Assembly (NCBI GenBank): GCA_036346255.1
Contig: CM070638.1
Location: 42,098,394 to 42,162,393 of the forward strand
Direction: 5' to 3'
Origin: Ampelocalamus luodianensis
Taxonomy: Eukaryota; Streptophyta; Magnoliopsida; Poales; Poaceae
DNA: 64,000 bases
In this document: piece after piece, positions 11,201 to 23,713 of the stretch
Numbering within the stretch: position 1 is the first letter of the stretch
How the letters are laid out: each line of letters starts with the position of its first letter
Notes under the pieces: model-generated
The model's input: the letters and a program-made list of their open reading frames with translations, nothing else
What the model was told of the DNA's origin: nothing
Databases searched by the model: none
Made by a program: the position numbers and the translations under genes

Positions 11201-11790
11201 AACATTTGCTTTATTCCCAACGCAAAGATCCATCTCGCCTCTTGTAACTCTCCCACTCCTTGTTAGACTGCATCGAATTACAAATATGAGCAACCAATTC
11301 GGTATTAAATACCCAAGAGTTAACAGAAGAATCAGCAAGAAAAACATCTATAATATTAATACATGAAGTGGAAGGTTTAGTCCCACCATTCTTTTTCAGA
11401 TCAGCTAGGTATTTCTTGCAGTTCCTCTTCCAATGGCCTTGCTCTTTGTAGTAAAAGCATTTATTTTCTTGTGTCAGGCCAGACTTAGTCTTGGGTTTAG
11501 GCTTGTTAGTTTGGATCTTATCCGAAGCTTTAGCCTTGCCCTTTCCTTTGACCCTAGTATTAGCCTTTTTCTTGAAGCTCGTACTCTTTTACACCATCAT
11601 CACATAACTGTTGCTTTTCTTAATGCTGTTCTCTATAGTCTTAAACATCATATACAGTTCGATGAGATTCTTGTCTAAACTATTCATATAGAAGTTCAGA
11701 ATGAACGACCCATAGCTTGCAGGAAGCGAAGCAAGAATCAAATCAGTAGCCAACACTTGGCTAAGCGGAAAACTAAGTTTTTCCAAGCTC
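8277..11790 (-). pseudogene. Copia gag C-terminus and pol polyprotein (degenerate)
   Basis: On the minus strand the domains run gag end and zinc knuckle (about 11400-11790), protease (about 11270-11340), pre-integrase and integrase (about 10264-11149), reverse transcriptase (about 8950-10029) and RNase H (about 8290-8760), ending in a TGA at 8279-8277. The RT active site YVDD is at 9262-9251, and the motif KLQKFIYGLKQASRSWN is intact. The integrase keeps FIDDYSRYGY and GGEF. Decay is clear: the zinc knuckle reads CFYYKEQGHWKRNC (second Cys lost); the protease DTG has become NTE; the stop after SYVMMV interrupts gag; and frameshifts lie near 10460, 10250, 10030 and 9470. The family polyprotein makes and integrates the element cDNA. 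This copy cannot do so without help. Confidence 0.85.
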
Positions 11791-11795
11791 TGTGT
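11791..11795. other. Target-site duplication TGTGT (left)
   Basis: TGTGT immediately left of the Gypsy LTR, matching TGTGT at 23714-23718. It lies in the Copia gag coding sequence. Confidence 0.9.
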
Positions 11796-14700
11796 TGTCG
11801 AACCCGGGAATGAAGGATCCCAAATTCTCTGTGTTCATACACTACTCCAGGATTTCTAGTGTACACAGTCAAACAAAAGTGATAACACAAACATATCACA
11901 CATTTCATTAATAATAATTCAGAGTTTATTACAAAAAGGGTCGGAGGCCAAATATATAAACAGCACAGCGAAAAGCAAAAATAGTAGTAGACCACACGAC
12001 TTGCCACAGGCAATCATCTGGGGGTGCAGGCCTAGTCGTCAAGATCCTCACCGTCCTGATAGACGTCTTCTCCTGAATAAAGATTATTCAGCAAGAGTAA
12101 GCACAACTACCGTGCTTGCAAGTTACACCCAATATTGAATTATGATGCATGCATAAGGTAAACAAATGAGTATGGCAGGGTTGTTTTGCATAAAGCAGTA
12201 ATTTTCAGTTTAAATACTCATAGTAATTTCCAAGGCCATTTTCATACTATAACTAAAATCAGCATTTAAAATGACAGTTTTATAGTGGATAACCTCCATT
12301 GATTGAATGGCGAAGGATACCCTCCTATCACTTGGCTAACCGCCCAATTTTACCATAGGATTAACCATCCTAAAATCATCTGTTTAAATCATTTTAAAAT
12401 AAAAAACAAAGTCTAACTTAGAGTGGTTTTGCTAGCATGTCCATGACCGCGGACGCGGCTATTCGAATAGTTTTCTACTCTGCAGAGTTTGTACAACTTT
12501 ACCCACACGAGATGACTTGCTCTTTATGTCGGCCACTACACGCTTTCGTAGGCGTGCAACTGAGCAGTTATCATGAGGCCTTTACAATGCTTTGTCTTAA
12601 TGCACTTATGCCCGCTAAGGTTTCACTTCCATTAGACTAACCGTCCTCCGGAAGCCCCCTCTTGCGCCAGGTGGGAATAAATGTCTACCCCACACCCACT
12701 CAATCAACATGGCACAAATAACACTAATACATCACAAATTACTTAGCCAAATTCTGCCCATAAAGGACATGTAGTGGTACGATAAGGCGTAGCAAATGAA
12801 CGCTCAAAGGCCGGTCCTCAAATGACTTGGGTGTCTTTCAAAACAAACCTTGGGCCTTAATCTTAACCAGAATTAAGCCCGTGCATAAACCTGCACCCAC
12901 CAGTCATCCATTTCGCCCAAGTCTAAACCCATTTTTATTTTATTTTTCAAGTAAAAGCATCTTATAAACCTTCTATGGTAAAACAATACCATAGATCCAA
13001 TTTAAATCAAATTTGAAAGATTTGGCTAAACTTCCCAAATACAAGATTTGATCTAAGCATTGGCTAAGCATATGATTAATTTTAGTATCATTTTGTCTAA
13101 TGGTGACAAGGTATTCATGTTCAACATTCAAATTGGCCATACAATGAAAATTGGAATAACTAGGCAACTAAAACAGGGAATTAAGATAATTGTATAAACA
13201 TATGCATGCATTAAGTAATTTAAAAACTGAAAATAACTTAAAGTAATGGGATCAACATGATCAATGGTATAACTTGCCTTCGTTGATGTCCTGGAATTCT
13301 AATCTTCGAAAGGGTCGAACTCTCCGGAATCGTTGAAGTCTATACGCGAAAATATGACAAATTCAATTCAAATTCAAATAAATTCAAAAAGACAGACCAA
13401 GCTAGATCCAAATCAAATTATTTTTGTTTACTTAGCTAGATAATAATTTTATACAATTTTTGCAACTTGAATCACCCAAATCAGAGTTCAGATGCAAAAG
13501 ATATGAATTTCTTAAGTTTAAACCCTAAATCTGCAATTTAAATGAATTTACCGAATTATTTTTCTAAATAAGAATCCATTTATTGCACAAGGCTGACGTC
13601 AGCGAGGAAATTTCTTTTCCCGGCCGAATTCTTTTTCTAAAGGAAATTATTATGTGACACTGACATGTGGGCCCGTGGTCAATAGACCAAGTCCACAAGC
13701 CGACCAATGCTCACGGTGGACGCGGTCCACAAAACAGTGAACGGGAAGAGGGGTGCGGCTATGCGCGGTGTGACTTGGTGCCACACAGGCAGCCACGTAG
13801 GTGTGAGCGCCTCGGTGGCGTTGACTTGGTCGTGACGTGGTCGAGCCACGTAGGCCCGACGGAGGCGGGGCTCCGGTGACGAGCTCACCGGCGCTACGCG
13901 CCACGGCTAGGGGAGTGAAAGTGCGCAAAATGAATAGGAGGCGATGTTGAATGTGATGCTCACCGAGGTTGCGAGATTGCGCGGCAGACTTAGCGGTGGA
14001 AGCTCCTTCGGTCGCCGAGGTGATCCTCAAAATCCGAGCGCAAGGGAGGGATCGGAGAGAGATGGGTTGGGGCGTTGAGATGAGGTGAGAGAGGCGCTCC
14101 CGATGCTCCTATTTATAGGATGCGGAAGTGGCCGAGTCACCGTGGAGAGCACGAAGGCCTTGCGAGATCAACGGCGAGGTTACGAGGATTTGGGGCCGGA
14201 GATGGAAGGAACAAGGCCTGGTCAGACGCGATTTGACACGGCGAGTTAATTGCGCGCAGGATCGCGGGGATTAGATTGGGATCTCGTCGAGTATGGAAGG
14301 TTTTCGAAACCTTTCCATGGCGGATAGTGCGGGCGAGGAAGGAAGGTCGCGGGGAAGAAGAAAGGAACGAAGACGATGATGCGGGTGCGTCCGATTTTGA
14401 TCGAACGGTCGATAGTGGCGTGGGTGAATAGGAAAGTCACTAATGCACACGAGCTGTTAGATTCAGATCTGACGGTCTTCATTTGCCGAGACGTTCGGGC
14501 GTCCGAAAGTTGCATCAAAATCGGACTGTTGGCCATTGATCCAACGGTTGAAAGGGTTTGGTGCGGGCGCGTGTGAGAGAGGGAGAGAGAGAGAGACTTC
14601 TGTGGGCCCGTTGTCGGTGAGAGGAGAGGCGCGAGTTGGGTGCTCGGGCCATGCGAGGAAATGGACTGGGCCGAGGGAGTTTCGGCCCAAACTCTGTTTG

Positions 14701-14979
14701 AGTTTTTCTTTTGATTTTCTAATTGATTAAATCCTGATAATTCAAATAGGTTTTAGAAAATAGTAGATTGAGTCAAAAAATTCTGAGAAAATTCAAAAAA
14801 ATTCTCTGAGGCATTTTGGATTTAAATAAAATATTTCTAACTATTATTTGTTAATATATTTTGCAAATAAATTTGTTTAGATTTAAATTAATTAAGTAAA
14901 AGCTTTTAAAAATTCAGAAAAACCACCAAAATGAGTTAAATTTTATTTTCAGCTGGAATTTGAAATTTGGACTGTTACA
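11796..14979 (-). mobile_element. 3' LTR of the RIRE3-like element (3184 bp)
   Basis: In minus orientation it starts TGTAACAGTCC at 14979 and ends GGTTCGACA at 11796. It carries the palindrome CTATTCGAATAG at 12459-12470 and TATAAATA (minus strand) at 14110-14117. Relative to the 5' LTR it lacks about 165 bp near 13990 and keeps about 60 bp near 13260-13318 that the 5' copy has lost. Open frames of 60-126 codons inside it are not supported as genes. Confidence 0.9.
12459..12470. promoter_or_regulatory. Conserved LTR palindrome CTATTCGAATAG
   Basis: A perfect 12-bp palindrome in a conserved setting: GCATGTCCATGAC before it, CTCTGCAGAG..TGTACA.CTTTACCC after it. Exact copies lie in other Gypsy LTRs of the window at 21072, 28802, 42247, 47729, 51321, 52310 and 61132. 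The function is unknown. Confidence 0.6.
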
Positions 14980-14992
14980 AACCTACCTTCCT
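14980..14992 (-). other. Polypurine tract and pol stop of the RIRE3-like element
   Basis: On the minus strand the pol stop TAA runs straight into GGAAGGTAGGTT and then the LTR start TGTAAC. The purine-rich run is the expected plus-strand primer site. Confidence 0.7.
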
Positions 14993-17900
14993 TAAAGGGA
15001 ATCTCGACCCCGAGATTCAGACTTGGTCAGCAAAAAGGTCGGGATAGTTAGTCTTGAGGTCTTTTCTTTCTCCCACGTAGCTTCACTTTTTGGGTGGTGA
15101 CTCCACTGCACCTTGTATGATCGGATGATCCTGCTCCTGGTAACACGTTCTGCGACATCTAGAATTTTAATTGGTCGCTCCACATAAGTGAGGTCTTCTT
15201 GAAGATCACAACTCTCCAAGAGGGTGTGGTCTTCTGGCACTCGAAGGTATTTCTTTAACTGTGACACGTGGCAGACATTATACACTGCTGACAAGGCTGT
15301 TAGCAGCTCTAATTAATAAGCTACTTCTCCACGCCTTGCGAGGATCTTGTATGGCCTGACAAATCTGGGTGCGAGTTTTCGTTTTGTTTGGAATCTTCTA
15401 ACTCCTCTAAGTGGAGTAGCTCTGAGATAAACGAAATCTCCTACCTCAAAGTTTAATTCCCTCCGACGATTATCAGCATAACTCTTTTGTCGGGATTGAG
15501 CTACTTTCAGGCGTTCTTTTATAGCTTTTACCTTACTTTCAGCTTTTTTTTTATCAACTCAGGTCCAAAGAGCTGATATTCTCCCACTTGATCCCAAAGG
15601 AGCGGAGTTTTGCATTTTCTGCCGTACAAAGCTTCGAATGGAGCCATCTATAGACTGGCTTTGTAGCTATTGTTGTACGAGAATTCTGCATATGATAGAT
15701 TCTTATCCCAACTTTTTCCAACATCTAGGGCACAGGCTCGAAGCATATCTTCAAGAACTTGGTTAGTGCATTCCGTCTGGCCATCTGTTTGAGGATGATA
15801 TGCTGTACTGAAGTTGAGTCGGGTTCCCAAGGCTTTATGCAGGCTCTTCCAAAACTGAGAAGTGAACTAGGAACCTCTGTCAGATACGATCTTCTTGGGT
15901 ACTCCGTGTAGACAGACGATCTTGGCCATATAACTCTGCTAACTTGCTGCGCGGGTAGGTAGTTTTGACTGGGACAAAGTGAGCTACTTTAGTCAACCGG
16001 TCAATTATCACCCAGATGGAATCACATCCTGATTGGGTCCTAGGAAGTCCGGTGATAAAATCTATACCCACTTCTTCCCACTTCCACTCGGGAATTGGTA
16101 ATGGTTGTAACAATCCAGCGGGTCTTTGATGCTCTGCCTTGAATCACTGACAAACATTGCAACGAGCGACGAACTCAGCAATTTCGCGCTTCATGCTGAC
16201 CCACTAATATTTTTCCTTTAGGTCCTTGTATATCTTGGTGCTTCTAGGATGAATGGAGTATGGCGATTCATGAGCTTCTTTCAGAATCGACTCTTTTATC
16301 TCCTGTTGATCGGGTACACAGATGTGGTCTCTAAACCACATTGTTCCTTGCTCATCCTAAAAAAAACCTGGGGCTTTTCCTCTTCTCATATTCTTTTTGA
16401 TTTCTTTGATGTCTTCATCTTCTAATTGCTTTGCTCTGATCTAACTCTGAAGTGTTGGTTGAACTTCCAAAGCATTCACATAACCTTGGTCGATAATCTC
16501 TAAGTTCAGGTGCTTTAGTTCTTCATACAACTCTGGCTAATTCTTCTGAACCAAGATGGTGTTGCAATACACCTTTCTACTCAGGGCATCTACCACCACA
16601 TTAGTTTTGCCCGGATGATAATGGATTCTGAGGTCGTAATCCTTTATCAACTCCAACTATCTTCTCTGTCGGAGATTGAGTTCAGGGTGAGTGAAGATGT
16701 ACTTTAGACTCTTATGATCCGTGAAAATCTCACAGCGGTTACCAATGAGATAATGCCTCCAGATCTTCAAAGCGTGCACAATTGCTGCTAACTCAAGATC
16801 ATGAGTCGGATAATTCCCTTCATGTGGCCTCATTTGCCTGGATGCATAAGCCACGACTTTGTCTTCCTGCATCAATACACATCCGAGACCCTGACGGGAT
16901 GCGTCACAGAAGATCTCAAAATCCTTACGGATGTTCGGTAGGATTAACACCGGTACTGAGACTAGCCTCTTCTTCAGTTCTTGGAAACTTTCCTCACAGG
17001 CATCTGTCCATTCAAATTTCTTCTCTTTCTTCAGAAGTTGAGGCATGGGTCTTGCGATCTTGGAGAAATTTTCGATGAACCTGTGGTAATAACCCGCTAG
17101 TCCAAGGAAACTTTTCACTTCTGTGACTGATCTGGGTTGCTTCCAATCCATTACTGCCTCGACTTTGGTGGGATCTACTGCAACTCCTCCTTCTGACACG
17201 ATGTGTCCAAGGAAATACACTTGCCTTAGCCAAAATTCACTCTTACTGAACTTGGCATAGAGCTGATGTTCTCTGAGTTTGTCCAGAATCATTCTGAGGT
17301 GCTTCTCATGTTCTTCTTCATCCTTTGAGTAGATAAGAATGTCATCGATGAAAACAACCACAAACTTATCCAAGAATTCCATGAACACTTTGTTCATCAT
17401 ATTCATGAAATAGCGGGGCGTTCTCACAAACCGAACGACATTATCGTAAACTCGCATATCCATATCCGTGGTGGTGAACCGTCTTGGGATATCTTACGTC
17501 CGATCTTGGTGATGATAGCGGATCTCAAGTCGATCTTTGAACAGACACTTGCTCTTTTCAGTTGATCAAACATATCATCAATCCTAGGCAACGGGTACTT
17601 GTTCTTGATCGTCACCTCATTGAGCGATCTATAATCTACACACATCCTCATACTATTGTCCTTCTTCTTGACGAATAGTACTAGTGCTCCCCAAGGTGAT
17701 GAACTGGGTCGGATATATCCTTTGTTCTGTAATTCTTCAATTTGTTTCTTCAGCTCTGCTAACTCATTGGCTGGCATTCTATAGGGTCGTTTCGAGATTG
17801 GAGCTGTCCCGGGGACTAAGTCAATTAGGAACATTATGTCCCTATCCGCTGGCATGCCGGGTAAATCATCAAGAAAAACATCAGGGTATTCCCGCATCAC

Positions 17901-18705
17901 TGGTATGTCTTCCAACTTTACTTCCTTCAAGCTGGTCAGGATGGAACTTCCTCTAGTACAGGTCTTGGGCTTGAATTCTACCAAGATTCCTTCTTCATTG
18001 GTGAGGGTGATAGACCTATTGGTGCAATCTATTTGTCCATGATTCTTGGCTAGCCAGTCCATTCTAAGAATTACATCCAGACCTTGGGAGTGTAGGACTA
18101 TCAAGTCTGCTAGGAAGGATACTCTGGATATTTCAAGGGTAAGACTTGGGCATAGAGAACTGGTTCTCATTTCCGAGCCCGGGGAATGGATTATCATAGG
18201 GTTGGCTAAGGAGGATATAGGTAACCCATATTTACCCACAAACTTATTTGAAATAAAAGAATGTGAAGCTCCGAAATCAAACAAGACTGATGCTGGTATC
18301 GAGTTAACAAGAAACGTACCACGAACAACATTTGGTGCTGCCTGGGCTTCCTCTGCAGTGATGTGGTTCACACGCCCCTTGGTGAACTGGACCGTTGGCC
18401 TTGTGGTGCCGCCGGTGGCTGGAACTCCTGATGTTGGCTTGATAGGTGCTGCCGCTTCTTGCTTCTTCGGGCACCTGTTGGCATAATACCTTATTTCATT
18501 GCAGTGGAAACAGGTCACTCCTGTGGCTAAAGGAGTTGGGTTCTTCTGCTGGAATTGCCCTCTAGATGAGGTGTTGCGGAAGTTGGAGGTGTTTGGGGCT
18601 CTGGACATAAAGGACTGGAATCTCCCACGTTGCGGTGGCTGCGACTAGGTGAAACGAGGCTTGGGAAGACCTCCTGCGTTGAACCTCTGAGCGGCCATCC
18701 TCCGC
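14992..18705 (-). pseudogene. RIRE3-like Gypsy pol: protease, RT, RNase H, integrase, chromodomain
   Basis: Minus-strand reading. The zinc knuckle at about 18480-18530 reads CFHCNEIRYYANRC, with the His replaced by Tyr. The protease motif is VLFDFGASHSFIS (about 18240), where DSGA is expected. The RT keeps KKKDNSMRMCVDYRSLNE and the active site FIDD at 17352-17341. RNase H follows with FTDHKSLKYI (about 16690). The integrase has GIDFITGLP, IIDRLTKVAHF and STAYHPQTDGQTE (about 15780-15810). The C-terminus has the chromodomain-like YKVQWSHHPKSEATWEKEK before the final stop. Stops or frameshifts occur near 18646, 17460, 16660, 15950 and 15640. In the family this polyprotein copies and integrates the element. 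Here it is non-functional. Confidence 0.88.
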
Positions 18706-19477
18706 TGCGGTTCTCCATCTCCTGGTGCTTGGCCTCCTGGCGGATTGCCTTGTCCACCAACTGCTCGAAGTCGGTGAAGTTTTGGGAGATCAATTGAACT
18801 GAGATGTCATCATTCAGCCCTTCCAGAAACCTCTCCTGTCGATCCTCATCCTTGGCTACGTCAGCTGGAGCGTAGCGAGCAAGCTGGTTGAATCTGTGTA
18901 GATATTCGCTCACCGAGCGACAACCTTGACGAAGCGCGTGGAACTCCTTCTTTAGTGTCATCATCCCCGCAGGGATGTGTGCGTGGCGAAAAGGTCGCAT
19001 AAACTTAGTCCATGTGATGGATTGAGCATCGGCATGGGAGATACAGAAGTTATACCACCATTCTGAAGCGGGACCGTTAAGTTGGTGGGAAGCAAACAGG
19101 ACCCTCTCGCGGTCGGTGCATTGGGCTATGTCCAGCTTTTTCCCGATGGCACGGAGCCAGTCGTCTGCGTCCATTGGCTCTGTACTGCTTGAAAAAGTCA
19201 GTGGACGCATCCTCATGAACTCGGACATGTTCATCCTTGGGTTGTGCGGGGGTGGGGCCTGAGTTGCTGCTGCTGCGGTGGTTGCTTGAACATTCTGGGC
19301 GTTGTATAGAGATTGGGAGAGAAGGTCGATCAAGTGGGTTTGATTCACCATCATCTGGCACCAGTCAGGTCCTTCTGTCGGTGGTGGTGGTGGCTGCGGA
19401 ATGGGGTTAGCCTGATAATCTTCCTGGTCATTCCCTTGGCCACTAGCACTGCCGCTGCCTGTCCTGCGAGTAGCCAC
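18527..19477 (-). pseudogene. RIRE3-like Gypsy gag
   Basis: The frame opens MATRRTGSGSASGQGNDQED at 19477 and contains a proline-rich linker, then the capsid core: RPLTFSSSTEPMDADDWLR, GPASEWWYNF and EFHALRQGCRSVSEYLHRF. These are the classic Retrotrans_gag signatures. The true frame shifts at about 18705, just after KHQEMENRSG. The continuation, with a TAG near 18646, leads into the zinc knuckle and pol, as in single-ORF gag-pol chromoviruses. The remaining codons down to 18527 in this frame are out of frame. Gag would assemble the cytoplasmic particle. One frameshift and one stop separate it from pol. Confidence 0.85.
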
Positions 19478-19692
19478 AATCTGCTAGATCCTCCAAAGAT
19501 TTAGAAAATAAAGAAAGGAAGCTCTAAGGGGGATAAAGCTTAAAATTGCCCAAGAACCAATAAACACACGACAAAGAACCAACTTTTCAAAATAGTTCTT
19601 TTATTCATTTATTTTATTAATTGATTATGGCTATCACAAAGGAAATTGATAGCTCATAATTCGCAACTAATGCACGGACTAAGGGAAAACAA
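19478..19692 (-). other. Spacer between orf0 and gag
   Basis: About 215 bp of AT-rich sequence between the orf0 stop and the gag start. No feature was recognised. Confidence 0.5.
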
Positions 19693-20274
19693 CTATGGGG
19701 TACTAGGGGTGTAGTCTATCTCACTAGAGCTAGCCTCGCCTACCCTGTAGCGAGCCAACTCCTCTTCTGCTGCTTTTAGCCTTTCTTCTGCATTTTGCAG
19801 GCTCTCCTGGGCGGTACGCAAGTCCTCCAAGGTGTTCCCGTAAGCATAGTCCAATGCCTTCGCCAGGTCCACCTAGTGCGTCAACTCAGGAGAATCTTCA
19901 TTTCTGGCTGAGCGGAAGGTGCTGTCGAGTCTGGTCGGAATATGCATCGGGTGGTAATGGAACCCGGTGCCATTGAGGTAGCGGTCATAGATGTAGCGGA
20001 GACGACGGATTGCCTTCCTCGCTGCATCCTGGATGCCATCGGCGAAGGTGTCGCGTCTGATTGGAGCATGAAAAATGTGGAAGGCTGTGTTTGGCGAAAG
20101 GTCAGAGTAGATCAGCACCTCTACTCTCCAAAGTTGTCATTCTCCTACTTTGTACTTGTAGCCTTGAAATGTTGGCCTCTTCTTGTACTCCAGATGTTGC
20201 ATCATCTCCCAAAGAATCTCGGCTCAGTGTCCAACAAGAACTCCGTGAGAGGTAGCATCCGGTATCTCAGCCAT
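19693..20274 (-). pseudogene. orf0: extra ORF upstream of gag, three nonsense codons
   Basis: A single frame of 193 codons runs from ATG at 20274-20272 (MAEIPDATSHGVLVGH) to TAG at 19695-19693. It is broken only by TGA at 20226-20224, TGA at 20139-20137 and TAG at 19875-19873. There is no frameshift. Recognisable stretches are VEVLIYSDLSPNTAFHIFHA and DAARKAIRRLRYIYDRYLNG. The last 50 residues (LEDLRTAQESLQNAEERLKA and on) look like a coiled coil. The domain family is not known to me, but its length, position and single frame argue that it was protein-coding. An orf0 in this place has been reported, as I recall, for rice RIRE3/RIRE8 elements. Its role is unknown. At least two of the stops fit C-to-T change of CGA or CAG codons. 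Confidence 0.7.
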
Positions 20275-20390
20275 TTACAATTTTGAGAAAGAGAAAGGTT
20301 GAGAAAGGACTCTGGACAGACTCAAAATAGTTTTAGTTTTTGAAAATAAGTCCTTAAGGTAATTATAAGGCCACGACCTACAGTCGATAT

Positions 20391-20403
20391 GGCTCTGATA
20401 CCA
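20391..20403 (-). other. Primer-binding site of the RIRE3-like element
   Basis: Reads TGGTATCAGAGCC on the minus strand, four bases after the 5' LTR end at 20408. It matches initiator Met tRNA. Confidence 0.9.
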
Positions 20404-20407
20404 CTTT

Positions 20408-23400
20408 TATCGAACCCAGGAACGAAGGATCCCGAATTCTCTGTGTTCATACACTAGTCCAGGATTTCTAGTGTACACAGTCAAACAAAAGTGATAACAC
20501 AAACATATCACGCATTTCATTAATAATAATTCATAGTTTATTACAAAAGGAGCCGGAGGCCAAATAGATAAACATCATAGAAGAAAGCAAAAATAGTAGT
20601 AGAGCACACGACTTGCCACAAGCAATCGTTTGGGGCCGCAGGCCTAGTCGTCAAGATCCTCACCGTCCTGATAAACGTCTTCTCCTGAATAAAGATTATT
20701 CAGCAAGAGTAAGCACAACTACTGTGCTTGCAAGTTACACCCAATATTGAATTATGATGCATCCATAAGGTAAGCAAATGAGTATGGCAGGGTTGTTTTG
20801 CATAAAGCAGCAATTTTCAGTTTAAATACTCATAGTAATTTCCAAGTCCATTTTCATACTATAACTAAAATCAGCATTTAAAATCACAGTTTTATAGTGG
20901 ATGAACTCCATTGATTGAATGCCGAAGGATACCCTCCTATCACTTGGCTAATCGCCCAATTTTACCATAGGGTTAACCATCCTAAAATCATCTGTTGAAA
21001 TCATTTTAAAAACAAAAAACAAAGTCCAACTTAGAGTGGCTTTGCTAGCATGTCCATGACTGCGGACGAGGCTATTCGAATAGTTTTCTACTCTGCAGAG
21101 TTTGTACAGCTTTACCTACACGAGGTGACTTGCTTTTTATGTTGACCACTACATGCTTCTGTAGGCGTGCGACTGAGCAGTTATCATGAGACCTTTACAA
21201 TGCTCTGTCTTAATGCACTTATGCCCGCTAAGGTTTCACTTCCATTAGACTAACCGTCCTCCGGAAGCCCCCTCTTGCCCCAGGTGGGAATAAATATCTA
21301 CCCCACACCCACTCAATCAACATGGCACAAATAACACTAATACATAACAAATTACTTAGCCAAATCATGCCCATACATGACATGTGGTGGTACAATAAGG
21401 CGTAGCAAAGGAACGCTCAAAGGCCGGTCCTCAAATGACTTGGGCGTCTTTCAAAACAAACCATGTGCCTTAATCTTAACCAGAATTAAGCCCGTGCATA
21501 AACTTGCACCCACCAGTCATCCATTTCGCCCAAGTCTAAACCCATTTTCATTTTATTTTCCAAGTAAAAGCATCTTATAAACCTTCTATGGTAAAACAAT
21601 ACCATATATCCAATTTAAATCAAATTTGAAAGATTTGGCTTAAAACTTCCCAAATACAAGATTTTATCTAAGCATTCGCTAAGCATATGATTAATTTTAG
21701 TATCATTTTGTCTAATGGTGACAAGGTATTCATGTTCAACATTCAAATTGGCCATACAAGGAAAATTGGAATAACTAGACAATTAAAACAGGGAATTAAA
21801 ATAATTGTATAAACATATGCATGCATTAAGTAATTTAAAAAACTAAAAATAACTTAAAGTAATGGGATCAACATGAACTCTCCGGAATCGTCGAAGTCTA
21901 TACGTGAAAATACGATAAATTCAATTCAAATTCAAATAAATTCAAAAAGACAGACCAAACTAGCTCCAAATCAAATTATGTTTGTTTAGTTAGCTAGATA
22001 ATAATTTTATACAATTTTTGCAACTTGAATCACCCAAATTGGATTTCGGATGCAAAAGATATGAATTTCTGAAGTTTAAATCCTAAATTTGCAATTTAAA
22101 TGAATTTCCCGAAATATTTTTCTAAAGAAAAATTCATTTATTGCGCAAGGCTGACGTCAGCGAGGGAATTTCTTTTTCCCGACCAAATTATTTTTCTAAA
22201 GGAAATTATTATGTGACACTGACATGTGGGCCCGTGGTCGATGGACCAAGTCCACAGGCCGACCAACGCTCACGGTGGACGCGGTCCACAAAACAGTGGA
22301 CGGGAAGAGGGGTGCGGCTATGCGCGGTGTGACGTGGCACCACACAGGCAGCCACGTAGGCGTGAGCGCCTCGGTGGCGCTGACCTGGCCGTGATGTGGC
22401 CGAGCCACGTAGGCCCGATGGAGGCGGTGCTCCGGTGACGAGCTCGTCGGCGCTACGCGCCACGGCTAGGGGAGTGAAAGTGCGCAAAATGAATAGGAGG
22501 CGATGCTGAATGTGATGCTCACCGAGGTTGCGAGTTTGCGCGGCGGAATGGTCGTCGGCGGCGAAGGTTGGCGGTGGTGGCGCTAGGTCAACGGCGAAGT
22601 AGGTGCTACGGGCCTCCTCCGGTGAAGTGGATGCGCGCACGGGCTTCGCGGTGATGAGGCTGTGCTGATAGTGTGGACGGCGGGGCTGGAGTGGGCTTGA
22701 CGGCGGCGCACTTAGCGGTGGAAGCTCCTTCAGTCGCCGGTGGTGATCTTCAAAATCCGAACGCAAGGGAGGGATTGGAGAGAGATGGGTTGGGGCGTTG
22801 AGATGAGGTGAGGGAGGCGCTCCCGATGCTCCTATTTATAGGATGCGGAAGTGACCGAGTGGCCGTGGAGAGCACGAAGGCCATGCGAGATCAACGACGA
22901 GGTTACGAGGATTTGGGGCTGGAGATGGAAGGAACAAGGCCGGGTCGGACGCGATTTGACACAGCGGGTTAATTGCGCGCAGGATCGCGGGGATTAGATC
23001 GGGATTTCATCGAGTATGGAAGGTTTTCGAAATCTTTCCATGGCGGACAGTGCGAGTGAGGAAGGAAGGTCGCGGGAAAGAAGAAAGGAATGAAGACGAC
23101 GATGCGGGTGCGTCCAATTTTGATTGAACGGTCGATAGTGGCGTGGGTGAATAGGAAAGTCACTGATGCACACGAGCCGTTAGATTCAGATCTGACGGTC
23201 TTCATTGGCCGAGACGTTCGGGCGTCTGAAAGTTGCATCAAAATCAGACCGTTGGCCATTGATCCAACGGTTGAAAGGGTTTGGTGCGGGCGCATGTGAG
23301 AGAGGGAGAGAGAGAGAGACTGATAGCGGGCCCCGCTGTCAGTGAGAGGGAGAGGTGGCGCGGGTTGGGCTGGCTCGGGCCGCGCACGAGGGAAATGGAC

Positions 23401-23713
23401 TGGGCCGAGGGAGTTTCGGCCCAAACTCTGTTTGAGTTTTTCTTTTGATTTTCTAATTGATTAAATCCTGATAATTCAAATAGGCTTTAGAAAATAGTAG
23501 ATTGAGTCCAAAAATTATGAGAAAATTCACAGAAATTCTCTGAGACATTTTGGATTTAAATAAAATATTTCCAACTATTATTTGGTAATAGCTTTTGCAA
23601 ATAAATTTGTTTAGCTTTAAATTAATTAAGTAAAAGCTTTTAAAAATTCAGAAAAACCACCAAAATGAATTAAATTTTATTTTCAACTGGAATTTGAAAT
23701 TTGGGCTGTTACA
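20408..23713 (-). mobile_element. 5' LTR of the RIRE3-like element (3306 bp)
   Basis: On the minus strand it runs from TGTAACAGCCC at 23713 to GGTTCGATA at 20408. The palindrome CTATTCGAATAG is at 21072-21083. It keeps about 165 bp (around 22537-22710) missing from the 3' LTR and has lost about 60 bp at 21874. As the 5' LTR it would carry the promoter. Confidence 0.9.
22833..22840 (-). promoter_or_regulatory. TATA box of the RIRE3-like 5' LTR
   Basis: TATAAATA on the minus strand within CCTATAAATAGG. The same box occurs in the 3' LTR at 14110-14117. Its position within the LTR suits a promoter. Transcription start is inferred only. Confidence 0.5.

Larger units (their letters stand above)
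11796..23713 (-). mobile_element. RIRE3/RIRE8-like Gypsy chromovirus, complete
   Basis: An 11.9-kb LTR retrotransposon inserted in the Copia gag gene, with perfect TGTGT target duplications. Minus-strand order: 5' LTR 20408-23713, primer-binding site 20391-20403, orf0 19693-20274, gag 18527-19477, pol 14992-18705, polypurine tract, 3' LTR 11796-14979. The order protease-RT-RNase H-integrase with a terminal chromodomain-like tail marks it as a Gypsy chromovirus (Tekay type). An extra ORF upstream of gag is, to my recollection, a described feature of rice RIRE3 and RIRE8. Stops and frameshifts show it is inactive. The two LTRs differ at about 6% of their first 145 bases, so the insertion is not recent. 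Confidence 0.9.
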
